A stretch of 64,000 nt of DNA from Chryseobacterium piscicola (GTDB taxonomy: Bacteria > Bacteroidota > Bacteroidia > Flavobacteriales > Weeksellaceae), in the NCBI RefSeq assembly GCF_900156685.1, contig NZ_FTOJ01000003.1, positions 62,001 through 126,000 on the forward strand, read 5' to 3'. The notes beneath the pieces were generated by a model that saw nothing but the letters and a program-made list of their open reading frames with translations, searched no databases and was not told the DNA's origin. This document shows, piece after piece, positions 41,088 to 50,795 of the stretch (positions are counted from its first letter, which is position 1; each line of letters opens with the position of its first letter). Position numbers and translations under genes: made by a program.

Positions 41088-41927
41088 CTAATTTTTAAAA
41101 TTTTCATTTATTCTTTTAAAAATTAGTTTTTTATAATGCTTTCTTAATTTGTAATCAAGTTTAGGGTCTTGAAGTAGTTTGTTACTTACATCAAGGCCCG
41201 TAAAATAGATTTTTGTTTTGTTTTCGTTGATTGGGAAAATGGTAAAACTCACATTTTTGAGCGTATCATTATCTAAAATGAGCAATTTTTTGAGGTATTT
41301 TTTCCCTCCACTCACAGTATCAATTTCTCTTCCGTATTTAATCGGCATTACGGTATCAAACTCAATTCCATTTAGTTTTAATTGCTGTAGCACAAACATT
41401 TTATCTTTATGAATGGTCATTTTACAATTGTGACATTTCAGATTTCCTTCGTTCATTGTATAATAAAAACTTGGTGGAGGAGATTCTGAAAAGAGAATCA
41501 ATAGAGTAGGAAAGAGAATCAGTTTAGAATTGAGTTTTTCAATTCTAAACTTTTGCAGCATTTTTTCATTTCGAATTAAGTAATAAGGAATTGGTAAGAG
41601 TAGAAGAACAAGTAAATCGCTGTAATCTACAATTCTAGAAGTTTGGATTGGCGAAATTTTGTTATAAAAATCGAGCAATGACTGAGAATATTCGCTTTTC
41701 CAAAAAGAAAAAATAGCAGCTGCTATAACGATGCTGTATTCTTTTAATTTTGGGAAAATATAGGTCAGCAATAACGGGAAAATAAGAATTCCGAGAACAT
41801 CAGATAACTTTCCGGTAATAAAATTAGGGTATTTAAATTTGAAAATATGATCGTTCAAAAATAAAATCAAAATTCCCAGAATGAAAATATAATTAACGAT
41901 TAATACTTTGTTGCGTTCTTTATTCAT
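41088..41927 (-). CDS. hypothetical membrane protein (279 aa)
   Basis: The N-terminal half carries about four hydrophobic helices (VLIVNYIFILGILILFL, VLGILIFPLLLTYIF, SIVIAAAIFSFW, LLVLLLLPIPYYLI) and one more near LILFPTLLILFSE. The C-terminal half (from residue 155) is hydrophilic, with a CHNC motif (NLKCHNCKM) and beta-rich sequence. I recognise no family. It ends 15 bases from the stop of the 94-residue gene in convergent order. Confidence 0.6.
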   Translation of the reverse strand: MNKERNKVLIVNYIFILGILILFLNDHIFKFKYPNFITGKLSDVLGILIFPLLLTYIFPKLKEYSIVIAAAIFSFWKSEYSQSLLDFYNKISPIQTSRIVDYSDLLVLLLLPIPYYLIRNEKMLQKFRIEKLNSKLILFPTLLILFSESPPPSFYYTMNEGNLKCHNCKMTIHKDKMFVLQQLKLNGIEFDTVMPIKYGREIDTVSGGKKYLKKLLILDNDTLKNVSFTIFPINENKTKIYFTGLDVSNKLLQDPKLDYKLRKHYKKLIFKRINENFKN

Positions 41928-42170
41928 AAGGTTCTCAATAAATTTCAGATTATTATTAAGGCTTTATTTAAAGTGAAACGAAAAATCAGGTTTATTATTT
42001 CATCAGCTAAATAGGTAAAGCTTAAATTCATCAAATTAGTTATTTCAAATCATTTTAAAAACTCATTAATTTTAAAGTCTTCCAAGAATTTTTAAAGTTA
42101 ACCAGATGATTTCCAACGCATAATACAAAAGTGTTTTCAGAGAATTAGAGAATGATGATTTTGCTTTGTA

Positions 42171-42203
42171 AAAAAAAAACGGAGCCTGAAAAATCAAACT
42201 CCG
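42171..42203 (-). terminator. intrinsic terminator of the primary sigma gene
   Basis: Read on the minus strand, CGGAGTTTGA pairs with TCAGGCTCCG (42180-42203, two G-T pairs) over a TTTT loop, followed by about ten T residues (42179-42170). It lies 24 bases after the stop codon. Confidence 0.85.
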
Positions 42204-42226
42204 CTTATTAGTTTTTTCAACTAAAA

Positions 42227-43093
42227 TTATTTACCTAAATAAGATTTCAAAATCTTACTTCTAGTATTGTGTTTCAGTCTTTTAATTGCTTTTTCTTTAA
42301 TCTGGCGAACTCTTTCTCTTGTAAGATCAAAAGTCTCTCCGATTTCTTCTAAAGTCATTGGGTGTTTTCCATTTAATCCGAAATACAATCTTACCAAGTC
42401 AGCCTCTCTCGGTGTTAATGTATTCAAAGCTCTTTCAATTTCAATTTGAAGAGACTCAAGCATCAAATCTTTATCTGGGCTTGGAGATTCTCCAGAACGC
42501 AAAACGTCATACAAGTTAGAATCTTCACCTTCTACCAAAGGCGCATCCATAGACAGGTGTCTTCCGGAGTTTTTCATTGATTCTTTGATGTCTTCCTCGC
42601 TCATATCCAAAACTTCAGCCAATTCTTCCGGAGAAGGTGGTCTTTCATTTTCTTGCTCAAGGTGTGCGTAGGCTTTGTTGATTTTATTGATCGAACCGAT
42701 TTTGTTCAATGGCAATCTTACAATTCTCGACTGCTCTGCCAAAGCTTGTAAAATCGACTGACGGATCCACCAAACTGCATAAGATATAAATTTAAAACCT
42801 CTGGTTTCGTCATATCTTTTTGCTGCTTTCATCAATCCTAAATTACCTTCATTAATTAAATCGGGCAAAGAAAGACCTTGGTTTTGGTATTGTTTAGAAA
42901 CTGAAACTACGAAACGAAGATTGGCTTTGATTAGCTTTTCCAAAGCGACTCTATCGCCGGCGCGGATTTTTTGTGCCAAATCTACTTCTTCGTCTGCGGT
43001 AATTAGTTCAACTTTACCAATTTCCTGCAAATACTTGTCTAATGAAGCGGTTTCCCTGTTGGTAACCTGCTTGGTTATTTTTAGTTGTCTCAT
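42227..43093 (-). CDS. rpoD: primary RNA polymerase sigma factor (RpoD/SigA)
   Basis: The 288-residue protein is the short primary sigma typical of Bacteroidota: region 1.2 ([27 protein letters not shown]), region 2 with [37 protein letters not shown], region 3, and region 4.2 with [28 protein letters not shown]. It lacks the long region 1.1 of E. coli sigma-70. It directs the TTTG/TAnnTTTG promoters seen in this window. Two hairpins lie upstream. Confidence 0.95.
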   Translation of the reverse strand: MRQLKITKQVTNRETASLDKYLQEIGKVELITADEEVDLAQKIRAGDRVALEKLIKANLRFVVSVSKQYQNQGLSLPDLINEGNLGLMKAAKRYDETRGFKFISYAVWWIRQSILQALAEQSRIVRLPLNKIGSINKINKAYAHLEQENERPPSPEELAEVLDMSEEDIKESMKNSGRHLSMDAPLVEGEDSNLYDVLRSGESPSPDKDLMLESLQIEIERALNTLTPREADLVRLYFGLNGKHPMTLEEIGETFDLTRERVRQIKEKAIKRLKHNTRSKILKSYLGK

Positions 43094-43196
43094 TTATTTT
43101 TCCTCAAAAAAGAGTTAGTATTATATTATACGTATAAGAAACCAAAAAGGTTACACTGGTTTTGATTTTATTTTAATTTAATTTAAACCGATTGGA

Positions 43197-43254
43197 AAAT
43201 AAGTTGTAAATTATAAAACTTATTTAATAAGTTTTCCTTGAATTTTAGGAAAAC
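43197..43254. other. two hairpins upstream of rpoD
   Basis: AAATAAGTT/AACTTATTT (43197-43205, 43217-43225) and GTTTTCCT/AGGAAAAC (43231-43238, 43247-43254) follow each other, and the nuclease terminator starts 8 bases further on. They are not explained by a known gene. They may be old terminators or part of rpoD control. Confidence 0.35.
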
Positions 43255-43261
43255 ATAAAAA

Positions 43262-43285
43262 AAAGCGAAACCAAAGTTCCGCTTT
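43262..43285 (-). terminator. intrinsic terminator of the S1/P1 nuclease gene
   Basis: On the minus strand AAAGCGGAAC pairs with GTTTCGCTTT (one G-T pair) over TTTG, followed by a T run. It lies 35 bases after the nuclease stop. Confidence 0.8.
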
Positions 43286-43319
43286 ATAATTTAATGTAAG
43301 AAAGTGTTACAAATCATTT

Positions 43320-44111
43320 TTAGAACAAATCATTCAACAATTTCGCCAATCTCAAACCACCGTTTAGAAGTTGTGTTTCCATTGTACCGTTAAATTTGTA
43401 CTGGTAATCGTAAGACAATTTTGAGTCATTGGGAGTTTGCGCATAAATTTTGTTGGCAATTTGGTGAGAATCGTACAACCAGTTTTCTAATGTTCCAGAT
43501 TGAATTTGTTTTACTTCATCTTTGGTTTTAATATCCAAAAGTTTAGCATACTCTGTATAACTGTATTTTTGAGAATCAACCAACTTGCCATCCCAAACAG
43601 AGTGAAGATTGGTTTTTTCTCCGAAATAAGTAACATTAATTTTGTTTCCACCCAAATCTTCTGATCTTCCGGTATGCATTGGTTGAGACAAATCTCCCAT
43701 CATGTGAATAAGAAAAATCAACGCTATTTTTCTGTCTTTTTCAGGAGTTTTTTCATCTTTAATTTGTGCAGATAAAGTTTTTATTTGGCTGTATAGACTA
43801 GCTCCAGACTGCGTTTTCAAATTCTTCTCAAATGCAGTGAAATCTGTTTGAGGATCAATGTTTACATAATGCCAAACTGAAGTTTGCTTCCAAGTTTCGG
43901 TGGTGTCAGATTTTATAAAGTCTGGCCAGTTTGCCCAATAGGCCAAACGCTCTTCTCCCATCATTTTTTTTATTTCTCTTCTAGCTTTACCAGATAGGTG
44001 ATTTTCTGCAATCTCTGCAATGATACGATGACCCGTAAGTCCCCACGCATAAGAGTAGGCTGAACTTGCGATAAATGCTAAAAGCAAAATTTTCGAACAA
44101 ATATTTTTCAT
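43320..44111 (-). CDS. S1/P1-family zinc-dependent nuclease, secreted
   Basis: The 263-residue protein has a signal peptide (KNICSKILLLAFIASSAYSYA) whose removal leaves a tryptophan at the mature N-terminus, which is a zinc ligand in P1 nuclease. The other ligands are visible: H in TGHRIIAEIAE, D in ANWPDFIKSD, H in WHYVNI, H-x3-D in LIHMMGDLSQPMH with its second His, and HSVWDGKLV. The enzyme cleaves single-stranded DNA and RNA in the periplasm or outside the cell. The start at 44111 is chosen because it gives a clean signal peptide. A TATCTTTG -7 box lies at 44133-44140. Confidence 0.92.
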   Translation of the reverse strand: MKNICSKILLLAFIASSAYSYAWGLTGHRIIAEIAENHLSGKARREIKKMMGEERLAYWANWPDFIKSDTTETWKQTSVWHYVNIDPQTDFTAFEKNLKTQSGASLYSQIKTLSAQIKDEKTPEKDRKIALIFLIHMMGDLSQPMHTGRSEDLGGNKINVTYFGEKTNLHSVWDGKLVDSQKYSYTEYAKLLDIKTKDEVKQIQSGTLENWLYDSHQIANKIYAQTPNDSKLSYDYQYKFNGTMETQLLNGGLRLAKLLNDLF

Positions 44112-44132
44112 TTTTAAATAATTTTCAGACTG

Positions 44133-44140
44133 CAAAGATA
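44133..44140 (-). promoter_or_regulatory. -7 box candidate of the nuclease promoter
   Basis: On the minus strand TATCTTTG matches TAnnTTTG, 22 bases before the ATG. No clear -33 TTTG at 19-21 bases is present. Confidence 0.4.
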
Positions 44141-44296
44141 AGCTTCATCAACCAAAAAATCTTTGAATTAATAAAAATTCATAGTCAGAAAAAAAAACAA
44201 CCGTTATACAAATAGGTCCAAATAGCAACCCTAACTAAGCTTGGAATTGTATATCATAAAAAAATAGAATAGGAGTAATGAGTGAAAAAGATAGCC

Positions 44297-44950
44297 TTAT
44301 TTTTTCACCAAAATTTTCTCGGTTGCTTGCCTGCTTAAAATTTCTTTAGAATTATTAATTTCTATTGTCATAGACTTGTCGAAATTTTCAATTTTTAAGA
44401 CTGAAATTTCAGTATTCAGCAATAAATTCTTTCCGGTAAGATACGTAAGGAAACCATCATCAGACAAAGTAAGTGATGTGAAAATAACTTTATCGCCCAC
44501 TGAGCAATTAGATAACTGAAGTAAATCCTGTGCGATAATGTTTCCTTGTTTATCTGGAATTGGCTCGCCATGAGGATCGTATTTAGGATAATTCAGAATT
44601 TCATCCATTTTATCAAAAAAGATTTGAGAATGTAGGTGCTCTAGTTGTTCTGCAATTTCGTGTACATTTTCCCACCCGAAATTCATTTTTTCTACCAAAA
44701 ACATCTCTGTAAGACGGTGCTTTCTTACAACAAGTGAAGCTTCACGCATTCCAGAAGAAGTTACGGTAAGAGGTTTGTAAGTTTCATAGATGACCCATTT
44801 TTTCTCTGCAAATTTCTTCATCATATTGTTTGTACTGGGCATTTTTACATTCAAAAATTTACTCAGTTCGTTGATTGTTACATTATTATTATCATTAACG
44901 AGATGGAATAATGCTTTTAAATAATTCTCTTCGGTAAGTGTTGTTTTCAA
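44297..44950 (-). CDS. DtxR/MntR-family metal-dependent regulator
   Basis: The 217-residue protein begins with the family winged helix (TEENYLKALFHLVNDNNNVTINELSKFLNVKMPSTNNMMKKFAEKKWV), followed by the metal-binding dimerisation domain (RKHRLTEMFLVEKMNFGWENVHEIAEQLEHLHSQIFFDKMDE, rich in His and Glu) and a FeoA/SH3-like C-terminal domain. Such repressors use Mn(II) or Fe(II). It is divergent from the threonine aldolase gene; GTTAGA and TCTAAC in the region between form an inverted pair. No metal transporter gene adjoins. Confidence 0.88.
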   Translation of the reverse strand: MKTTLTEENYLKALFHLVNDNNNVTINELSKFLNVKMPSTNNMMKKFAEKKWVIYETYKPLTVTSSGMREASLVVRKHRLTEMFLVEKMNFGWENVHEIAEQLEHLHSQIFFDKMDEILNYPKYDPHGEPIPDKQGNIIAQDLLQLSNCSVGDKVIFTSLTLSDDGFLTYLTGKNLLLNTEISVLKIENFDKSMTIEINNSKEILSRQATEKILVKK

Positions 44951-45032
44951 AATGTTAGAAACTTATAGGTACAAATCTAACAAAATAATATTTTATGAAT
45001 AAAAATTTGTAATTAAATTTTATCTTTACTTC

Positions 45033-46070
45033 ATGAAAATCTCTTTTAAAAACGACTATTCTGAAGGGGCTCATCCTGATATTTTACAAGCATTAGTGAA
45101 TTATAATGAAGATCAGCAACCAGGATATGGTGAAGATTTTTATTCATTAAAAGCGAAAGAAATTATAAAAAAAAAATTGAACTCTGAAAAATCTGAAATT
45201 TATTTTGTTTCTGGTGGAACTCAGGCTAACTTAATTGTAATTTCATCTATACTAAAACCTTATCAAGCGGTTATTGCAGCAACCACAGGACATATTCTCA
45301 ACAACGAAACTGGTGCGATTGAGGCTACAGGACATAAAATTTTAGGGGTAGAAACTGCTGATGGGAAACTTCGTCCTTCAGATATTGTTCAGATTCTTGA
45401 AAATCATAAAAATATTCCGCATCAGGTAATGCCAAAATTGGTTTATATCTCCAATTCAACAGAATTGGGTACAATTTATAAAGCTGAAGAATTACAATTA
45501 CTTTCTAAATTTTGTAAAGATAATAATCTCTATCTTTTTATGGATGGAGCAAGACTAGCACAAGCTTTAACTTCGGAAATTAATGACTTGAAATTTGATC
45601 AAATTGCTGATTTAACGGATGTATTTTATATTGGTGGCACAAAGAATGGAGCTTTAATAGGTGAGGGGATTGTAATTAATAATCCGGATTTACAACAAGA
45701 TTTTGCATTTAACATTAAACAAAAAGGAGCCCTTTTGGCGAAAGGAAGACTTTTGGGTATACAGTTCCTGGAACTTTTTAAAGATAATTTATATTTCGAG
45801 CTAGGTGAAAATGCCAACATTCAAGCGATGAAAATCAAAAAAGTAATGACTGAAAATGGGATTCAATTTCTAAGCGATACATCAACCAACCAAATATTTC
45901 CGATTCTTGAAAATACTATTATTCAGAAACTTTCAGAAAATTTTGAATTTTATGTATGGCAAAAAATTGATGAAGAAAAATCAGCGATTCGTATAATAAC
46001 ATCTTGGAATACAAAAAACTATGTTGTAGAAGAATTTACTAAAAGATTGAAAGATTTTTTTTTAAAATAA
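45033..46070 (+). CDS. threonine aldolase-family PLP enzyme (low-specificity)
   Basis: The 345-residue protein is a fold-type I PLP enzyme: SGGTQANL near residue 60, the aspartate in FMDGARLAQAL (D171), and the PLP lysine K204 in YIGGTKNGALIG. It is close to low-specificity L-threonine aldolases, which split threonine or allo-threonine into glycine and acetaldehyde; related beta-eliminating lyases are possible. The gene is monocistronic, with its stop codon inside the first arm of a bidirectional terminator. Confidence 0.88.
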   Translation: MKISFKNDYSEGAHPDILQALVNYNEDQQPGYGEDFYSLKAKEIIKKKLNSEKSEIYFVSGGTQANLIVISSILKPYQAVIAATTGHILNNETGAIEATGHKILGVETADGKLRPSDIVQILENHKNIPHQVMPKLVYISNSTELGTIYKAEELQLLSKFCKDNNLYLFMDGARLAQALTSEINDLKFDQIADLTDVFYIGGTKNGALIGEGIVINNPDLQQDFAFNIKQKGALLAKGRLLGIQFLELFKDNLYFELGENANIQAMKIKKVMTENGIQFLSDTSTNQIFPILENTIIQKLSENFEFYVWQKIDEEKSAIRIITSWNTKNYVVEEFTKRLKDFFLK

Positions 46071-46101
46071 CAAAACAGCCATTTGCCTGTTTTGTTATTT
46101 T
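46064..46101. terminator. bidirectional terminator overlapping two gene ends
   Basis: AAAATAACAAAACAG (46064-46078) and CTGTTTTGTTATTTT (46087-46101) form a perfect 15-bp stem with an 8-base loop. The arms contain the stop of the threonine aldolase gene and the stop of the lipoprotein gene, so the convergent pair shares it. Confidence 0.8.
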
Positions 46102-46595
46102 AAAATCTCATTTATTTTTTCGCAATTCGCTGTTTCCAATTTTTGATTTTCTGGGTAAGAAATTTTCTTTTCGTTTTCGTAAATCATTTGCCCTGCATTA
46201 TCTTTTTGATTTCCTATACCTTCAAAAAGTGAATTATCTTTTTGCAAAAAGTAAATATCTCTTTTACTGGTTGTTCCTTCAGCAGTAAATTCATAAGTCA
46301 GTTTTAAGGTATCACCAGATCTAAATCCTGAAACATTGCCTTTTGAGCTGTCTTTTTCATGATTTTTATACATTAATTTTCCGGTAATTGTCCCCAAGTT
46401 GTCGTCAAAATTAGCCACAATTGTGTCTTTGCCAATAACTTTCATGTAGCAGAAATTTTTTGCACCTAGCGTATCAATTGGTTGATTTGCAATTTCTGTA
46501 GTGTCTTTTTTCACAGTATTATTTTCTTGTTTTTCTTGTTTTTTGCAACTAAAAACGAGAATGCCTAAAATACCTGTAATTATTAATTTTTTCAT
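46095..46595 (-). CDS. hypothetical lipoprotein (166 aa)
   Basis: The preferred start at 46595 gives a lipoprotein signal (KKLIITGILGILVFSC; lipobox cysteine residue 17). The in-frame ATG at 46655 would place a non-signal segment before it. The mature part is polar with a beta-rich centre (FCYMKVIGKDTIVANFDDNLGTITGKLMY) and a repeat-free C-terminus. The function is unknown; it is likely a periplasmic, membrane-attached protein. Confidence 0.75.
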   Translation of the reverse strand: MKKLIITGILGILVFSCKKQEKQENNTVKKDTTEIANQPIDTLGAKNFCYMKVIGKDTIVANFDDNLGTITGKLMYKNHEKDSSKGNVSGFRSGDTLKLTYEFTAEGTTSKRDIYFLQKDNSLFEGIGNQKDNAGQMIYENEKKISYPENQKLETANCEKINEILK

Positions 46596-47095
46596 TGTAG
46601 AAGATTTCTTTAATATTGGTTTAGCGAATGTAAGTAAGAAATCACAAATTGACAAACTTAGTTTTCGGGATTATTTAGAGCTATAATACTCAATTCTATA
46701 ATGTCCTATAATTTATATTATGTTAACTTTTAGATTTTCCCTGTACTTTTTTTCTCACTAAAAACACAAATTAATGCTTCAGAATCTTGAAGCATTATGT
46801 TGTTTAACTGTTTGATAATGTGTTGTATTCGTCTCTATTTCTTTAGGAACTAATGCCTCGATATAGTTTTTTAATCACATCTTTATAACTTGTTTTTTAC
46901 TTTTTTTGAAAGAAAATAAAAAAAATATTTTTCCGAATTTTCAAAACTATTGCAAAAATTTCCAAAAATTAGATTCGTAAAGTTTTGTCTTTTAATAGTT
47001 TAGATTTGAATTTAATTTATTTTCTTTCAACAACTTAGGTGTTTTCTGATGTCTGTGAGAAAAAAATAATGAAAAGACGACAAACTATTCTATAA
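46596..47095. other. AT-rich intergenic region with one hairpin
   Basis: No gene is supported. AATGCTTCA (46773-46781) and TGAAGCATT (46788-46796) form a perfect 9-bp stem over GAATCT, with no gene ending nearby. The rest is AT-rich and holds homopolymer runs. Confidence 0.4.
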
Positions 47096-48130
47096 TTAGA
47101 TTTCCGAGAGAAACTTCATCGTATCTACATTATCAGCATAAGTATCTAAACTAGGATTTTGCGCTTCGCCAAAGGCAACTGAGTTTTCAAAACCTTCAGT
47201 TTGAGAGACTACACATTGAATGTTTTCTTCATTTTGAACAAGAAAATTTTTCACGTCATCCAAATTATCATATCTGCTGAAGTTAATCACAGAAAGCGGG
47301 CTGAATAGCTTTTCATCTTCTTTCAACATTATAAAATTATTATCCCAAAATTGATCTTGATTTAATAGATATACTGCCCTATTGTAATCATAATTATTAG
47401 CATATTTATTATGATTTATAATGTCTTGATAATTGATGAAATTTTCAAAAATTTTGTCAATTAAATAATCTTTTGGTAAAAAAAGACGGGTTACATTTCT
47501 GCATCCTAAACCAAAATACTGAAAAATATCTTTAGCTAAAAATGCTAGCTCTTCATTAGTTTCATTTCCTGAAATTATGGCTACAGAAGTTCTGTTTTTG
47601 CGAATTATTGAACGTTGCTTTCTAAAATAATATTCAAGATAACGTGCCGTATTGTTACTTCCGGTGGCAATTACCGCATCGAAATTTTCAAGTCGCTCTA
47701 CAATTTCGTATTGAAGATTTCCGTTGGAGATTTCATTCCATTTTTTAAGTAAAAAAGGAAGTAGTGTTTTGTCTTTAGATGATAATTTAATCACTGGAAT
47801 GTGATTGCTCAATATCACAGAAATTACATCATGAAAACCTACCATAGGAATATTTCCGGCAAGTATCAAACCTACTCTTTTTTGAACTTTGTTTTCAGAA
47901 TATTGGCTCAGCCATTCCGTAATCTGGGGATAATTTAAAACCGAAACCCATTGTTCTAGTGCCTTTTTTTGATTTTCTAAAGTAAACCAAGGGTTTTCAA
48001 TTTCTGATTTTCTTAGGGTTTGTTCCAATTCTAAATCATTTTCGTTGAAATCTTCAGAATTTTTTGTTAAATATGTTTTTATTAAGTCACTTAATTGGAC
48101 AAGTTCTAAAACTTTGTGTTCAACATTCAT
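47096..48130 (-). CDS. acyl-CoA reductase (LuxC-like)
   Basis: The 344-residue protein belongs to the LuxC/acyl-CoA reductase group: VGLILAGNIPMVGFHDVISVILSNH, DAVIATGSNNTARYLEYYF, and the catalytic cysteine region FGLGCRNVTRLFLP. It would reduce an acyl-CoA or acyl-phosphate to an aldehyde. It faces the ferredoxin gene in divergent order, which is common in Bacteroidota, and the ferredoxin may supply electrons to it or a related enzyme (inference). Confidence 0.85.
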   Translation of the reverse strand: MNVEHKVLELVQLSDLIKTYLTKNSEDFNENDLELEQTLRKSEIENPWFTLENQKKALEQWVSVLNYPQITEWLSQYSENKVQKRVGLILAGNIPMVGFHDVISVILSNHIPVIKLSSKDKTLLPFLLKKWNEISNGNLQYEIVERLENFDAVIATGSNNTARYLEYYFRKQRSIIRKNRTSVAIISGNETNEELAFLAKDIFQYFGLGCRNVTRLFLPKDYLIDKIFENFINYQDIINHNKYANNYDYNRAVYLLNQDQFWDNNFIMLKEDEKLFSPLSVINFSRYDNLDDVKNFLVQNEENIQCVVSQTEGFENSVAFGEAQNPSLDTYADNVDTMKFLSEI

Positions 48131-48188
48131 AATTCGTTTAAATTTGGGAATATTTCGTAATTTTGTACAAATTTAAAAAAAATTAGCG

Positions 48189-48539
48189 ATGGCTATTAAA
48201 ATAACTGATGAATGCATTAATTGCGGTGCCTGCGAACCAGAATGTCCCAACAATGCAATATATGAGGGAGCAGTAGATTGGAAAGCATCTGAAGGTACTG
48301 AACTCAGAGGAAAAGTGACCATGCATTCTGGTCTTACGATTGATGCGGATTCGCCTCAAGAACCCGTAAGTGACGATGTGTATTTTATTGTAACAGATAA
48401 ATGTACAGAGTGTAAAGGTTTTCACGAAGAGCCTCAATGTGCCGCAGTTTGCCCTGTAGACTGTTGTGTGCCAGATGAAGATCACGTAGAAAGTGAAGAA
48501 ACATTACTTAATAAGAAAGCATTCCTTCATGGCGAATAA
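48189..48539 (+). CDS. 2[4Fe-4S] ferredoxin
   Basis: The 116-residue protein has two cluster-binding motifs: CINCGACEPECP (residues 11-22) and CTECKGFHEEPQCAAVCP, with extra residues between the second and third cysteines as in YfhL/Alvin-type ferredoxins, followed by VDCC. A long spacer (about 23-75) separates the motifs. It transfers electrons at low potential; the partner is not known. The gene is closed by a terminator and lies head to head with the acyl-CoA reductase gene. Confidence 0.92.
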   Translation: MAIKITDECINCGACEPECPNNAIYEGAVDWKASEGTELRGKVTMHSGLTIDADSPQEPVSDDVYFIVTDKCTECKGFHEEPQCAAVCPVDCCVPDEDHVESEETLLNKKAFLHGE

Positions 48540-48545
48540 AATCTG

Positions 48546-48577
48546 CCGTCTCACTTGAAATGAGGCGGTTTTTTTTT
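48546..48577 (+). terminator. intrinsic terminator of the ferredoxin gene
   Basis: CCGTCTCA (48546-48553) pairs with TGAGGCGG (48561-48568, one G-T pair) and is followed by nine T residues. Confidence 0.85.
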
Positions 48578-48656
48578 ATCTTTAAATTTTTAAAATAAAA
48601 TAAACTCTTATAAATAAAAAGCAGTGTAATCTCTGCAAAAAAAAAACTTTAAAATT

Positions 48657-49721
48657 ATGAGTAAAAAGCACAACTTCAGCGCAGGACCATGTATCTTACC
48701 TCAAGAAGTTTTTCAAAAATCAGCAGAAGCCATTTTAGATTTCAACGGTATCGGTTTATCTCTTCTTGAAATTTCTCACAGAAGTAAAGATTTTGTTGCT
48801 GTAATGGATGAAGCACGAGCAATTGTAAAGCGATTAATGAATCTTGGAGATGATTATGAAGTGCTTTATCTTGGTGGTGGAGCAAGTTTGCAGTTTGCAA
48901 TGGTGCCTTATAATATTCTAAAAGTTGGCGGTAAAGCAGCTTACTTGGATACTGGCGTTTGGGCCGCAGGAGCTATTAAAGAAGCTAAAAAAGTAGGAGA
49001 AGTGGATGTAGTTGGTTCTTCAAAAGAAGATAATTACTCTTACATTCCAAAAGATTATAAAGTAGGTTCAGAATATGATTATTTCCATTGTACATCAAAT
49101 AATACAATTTACGGAACGCAGATAAAAGAATTTCCTAAAGTAGATACTTTGATGGTTTGCGACATGAGTTCAGATATTTTCTCAAGACAACTTGATTTCT
49201 CAAAATTTGATTTGATATATGCTGGAGCTCAGAAAAATATGGGACCTGCTGGAGTAACTTTGGTTGTAATTAAAAAAGAAATTTTAGGAAATACAGGAAG
49301 AGAAAATATGTTTTCAATCCTAGATTATTCTCAGCATATTTCTAAAGAATCAATGTACAATACGCCACCAGTTTTCCCAATTTTTGCAACTTTACTAACG
49401 CTGCAGCATTTAGAAAACAACGGAGGAATTGCGGCTGCAGAAGAAAGAAATATTACAAAAGCAAAACTTTTGTATGACGCTATAGATAATCATCCTTTAT
49501 TTGAAACCTATTGCCATGAAGAAGATCGCTCTTTGATGAATGTTTCATTTAAGTTAATTGATGATTCTAAGAAAGAACAATTTGATGCAGCATGGAAATC
49601 TGCTGGTATAAGCGGACTTAATGGTCACCGTAGTTTAGGGGGGTATCGTGCAAGTATCTATAATGCATTACCTATTGAAAGTGTGCAGGTTTTGGTAGAT
49701 GTGATGAATTCAATAAATTAA
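48657..49721 (+). CDS. serC: phosphoserine aminotransferase
   Basis: The 354-residue protein shows the SerC landmarks: HNFSAGPCILP at the start, EISHRSKDF (residues 38-46), GGGASLQFAMVP and the PLP lysine K193 in YAGAQKNMGPAG, with the end LNGHRSLGGYRASIYNA. It converts 3-phosphohydroxypyruvate to phosphoserine. It is followed by serA and a DUF1015 gene, giving a serine biosynthesis cluster. Confidence 0.96.
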   Translation: MSKKHNFSAGPCILPQEVFQKSAEAILDFNGIGLSLLEISHRSKDFVAVMDEARAIVKRLMNLGDDYEVLYLGGGASLQFAMVPYNILKVGGKAAYLDTGVWAAGAIKEAKKVGEVDVVGSSKEDNYSYIPKDYKVGSEYDYFHCTSNNTIYGTQIKEFPKVDTLMVCDMSSDIFSRQLDFSKFDLIYAGAQKNMGPAGVTLVVIKKEILGNTGRENMFSILDYSQHISKESMYNTPPVFPIFATLLTLQHLENNGGIAAAEERNITKAKLLYDAIDNHPLFETYCHEEDRSLMNVSFKLIDDSKKEQFDAAWKSAGISGLNGHRSLGGYRASIYNALPIESVQVLVDVMNSIN

Positions 49722-49829
49722 CATATATTAGACAACCCAAAATTTATCACAATTTAAGGTAAAATGTCAAATCTTAACAGAGGATAATCTCTTCTTTACT
49801 ATCTGATATTGAATAAAATAAAAATGAGT

Positions 49830-50792
49830 ATGAAAATTTTAGCCAACGACGGAATTTCAAAAAGTGGAGAAACAGCACTTAAAAATGCAGGTTTTGAAAT
49901 TTTGGAGCATAGAGTTGCTCAAGATCATCTTGCTAATTTCATCAACGAAAACAAGGTCAATGTACTTCTTGTAAGAAGTGCTACCAAAGTGCGAAAAGAT
50001 CTTATTGATGCCTGTCCGAGTTTGAAAATTGTGGGAAGAGGTGGTATTGGTATGGATAATATAGATGTAGAATATGCTATAGAAAAAGGTCTTTACGTAA
50101 TTAACACACCTACTGCTTCATCAAAATCTGTTGCAGAGCTTGTTTTCGGACATTTTTTTTCATTAGCGAGATTTCTTCACGAATCCAATAGATTGATGCC
50201 TTTGGAAGGAGAAACTCATTTTAATGCTATGAAAAAATCTTTCAATAATGCTTATGAACTTTCTGGCAAAACGTTGGGTGTTATCGGTTTTGGAAGTATT
50301 GGGCAAGAAGTAGTGAAAATTGGAATTTCTTTAGGTATGAAAATTAAAGTTCTTACAAGGAAACCCAAAACTGAAATCTTGAAATTAGAATTTTTTGACG
50401 GACAGAATTTAAGCTTTGAAATTACTTCAACCAACAATTCTGATGAATTTCTAAGAAATACAGATTTCATTAGCATAAACACACCCAAAACAACAGAATA
50501 CATCATAGATACTCCTCAATTTGAGAAAATGAAAGATGGAGTTTATATCGTAAATACTGCAAGAGGGGGCGTTCTGAATGAAGTTGCACTACTCGATTTT
50601 ATAGAAAATGGAAAAGTTGCTGGTGCAGCTTTAGATGTTTTTGAAACAGAACCCAACCCAGAATTAATCCTTTTAATGAATTCTAATCTTTCACTTTCGC
50701 CACATATTGGTGGAAATACGATTGATGCACAAGAAAAAATTGGGATTGAGCTTGCAGAGCAAATTATTAAAATCAACCAAACTATATTATAA
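49830..50792 (+). CDS. serA: D-3-phosphoglycerate dehydrogenase
   Basis: A 320-residue 2-hydroxyacid dehydrogenase: substrate loop [33 protein letters not shown], the NAD-binding [12 protein letters not shown], catalytic arginine in [10 protein letters not shown] and histidine in LSPHIGGNT. It lacks the C-terminal ACT domain of E. coli SerA, so it is probably not inhibited by serine in that way. I chose 49830 over the in-frame ATGs at 49809 and 49824, since [13 protein letters not shown] is the expected start. It lies between serC and DUF1015, 3 bases from the latter. Confidence 0.9.
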   Translation: MKILANDGISKSGETALKNAGFEILEHRVAQDHLANFINENKVNVLLVRSATKVRKDLIDACPSLKIVGRGGIGMDNIDVEYAIEKGLYVINTPTASSKSVAELVFGHFFSLARFLHESNRLMPLEGETHFNAMKKSFNNAYELSGKTLGVIGFGSIGQEVVKIGISLGMKIKVLTRKPKTEILKLEFFDGQNLSFEITSTNNSDEFLRNTDFISINTPKTTEYIIDTPQFEKMKDGVYIVNTARGGVLNEVALLDFIENGKVAGAALDVFETEPNPELILLMNSNLSLSPHIGGNTIDAQEKIGIELAEQIIKINQTIL

Positions 50793-50795
50793 AAT

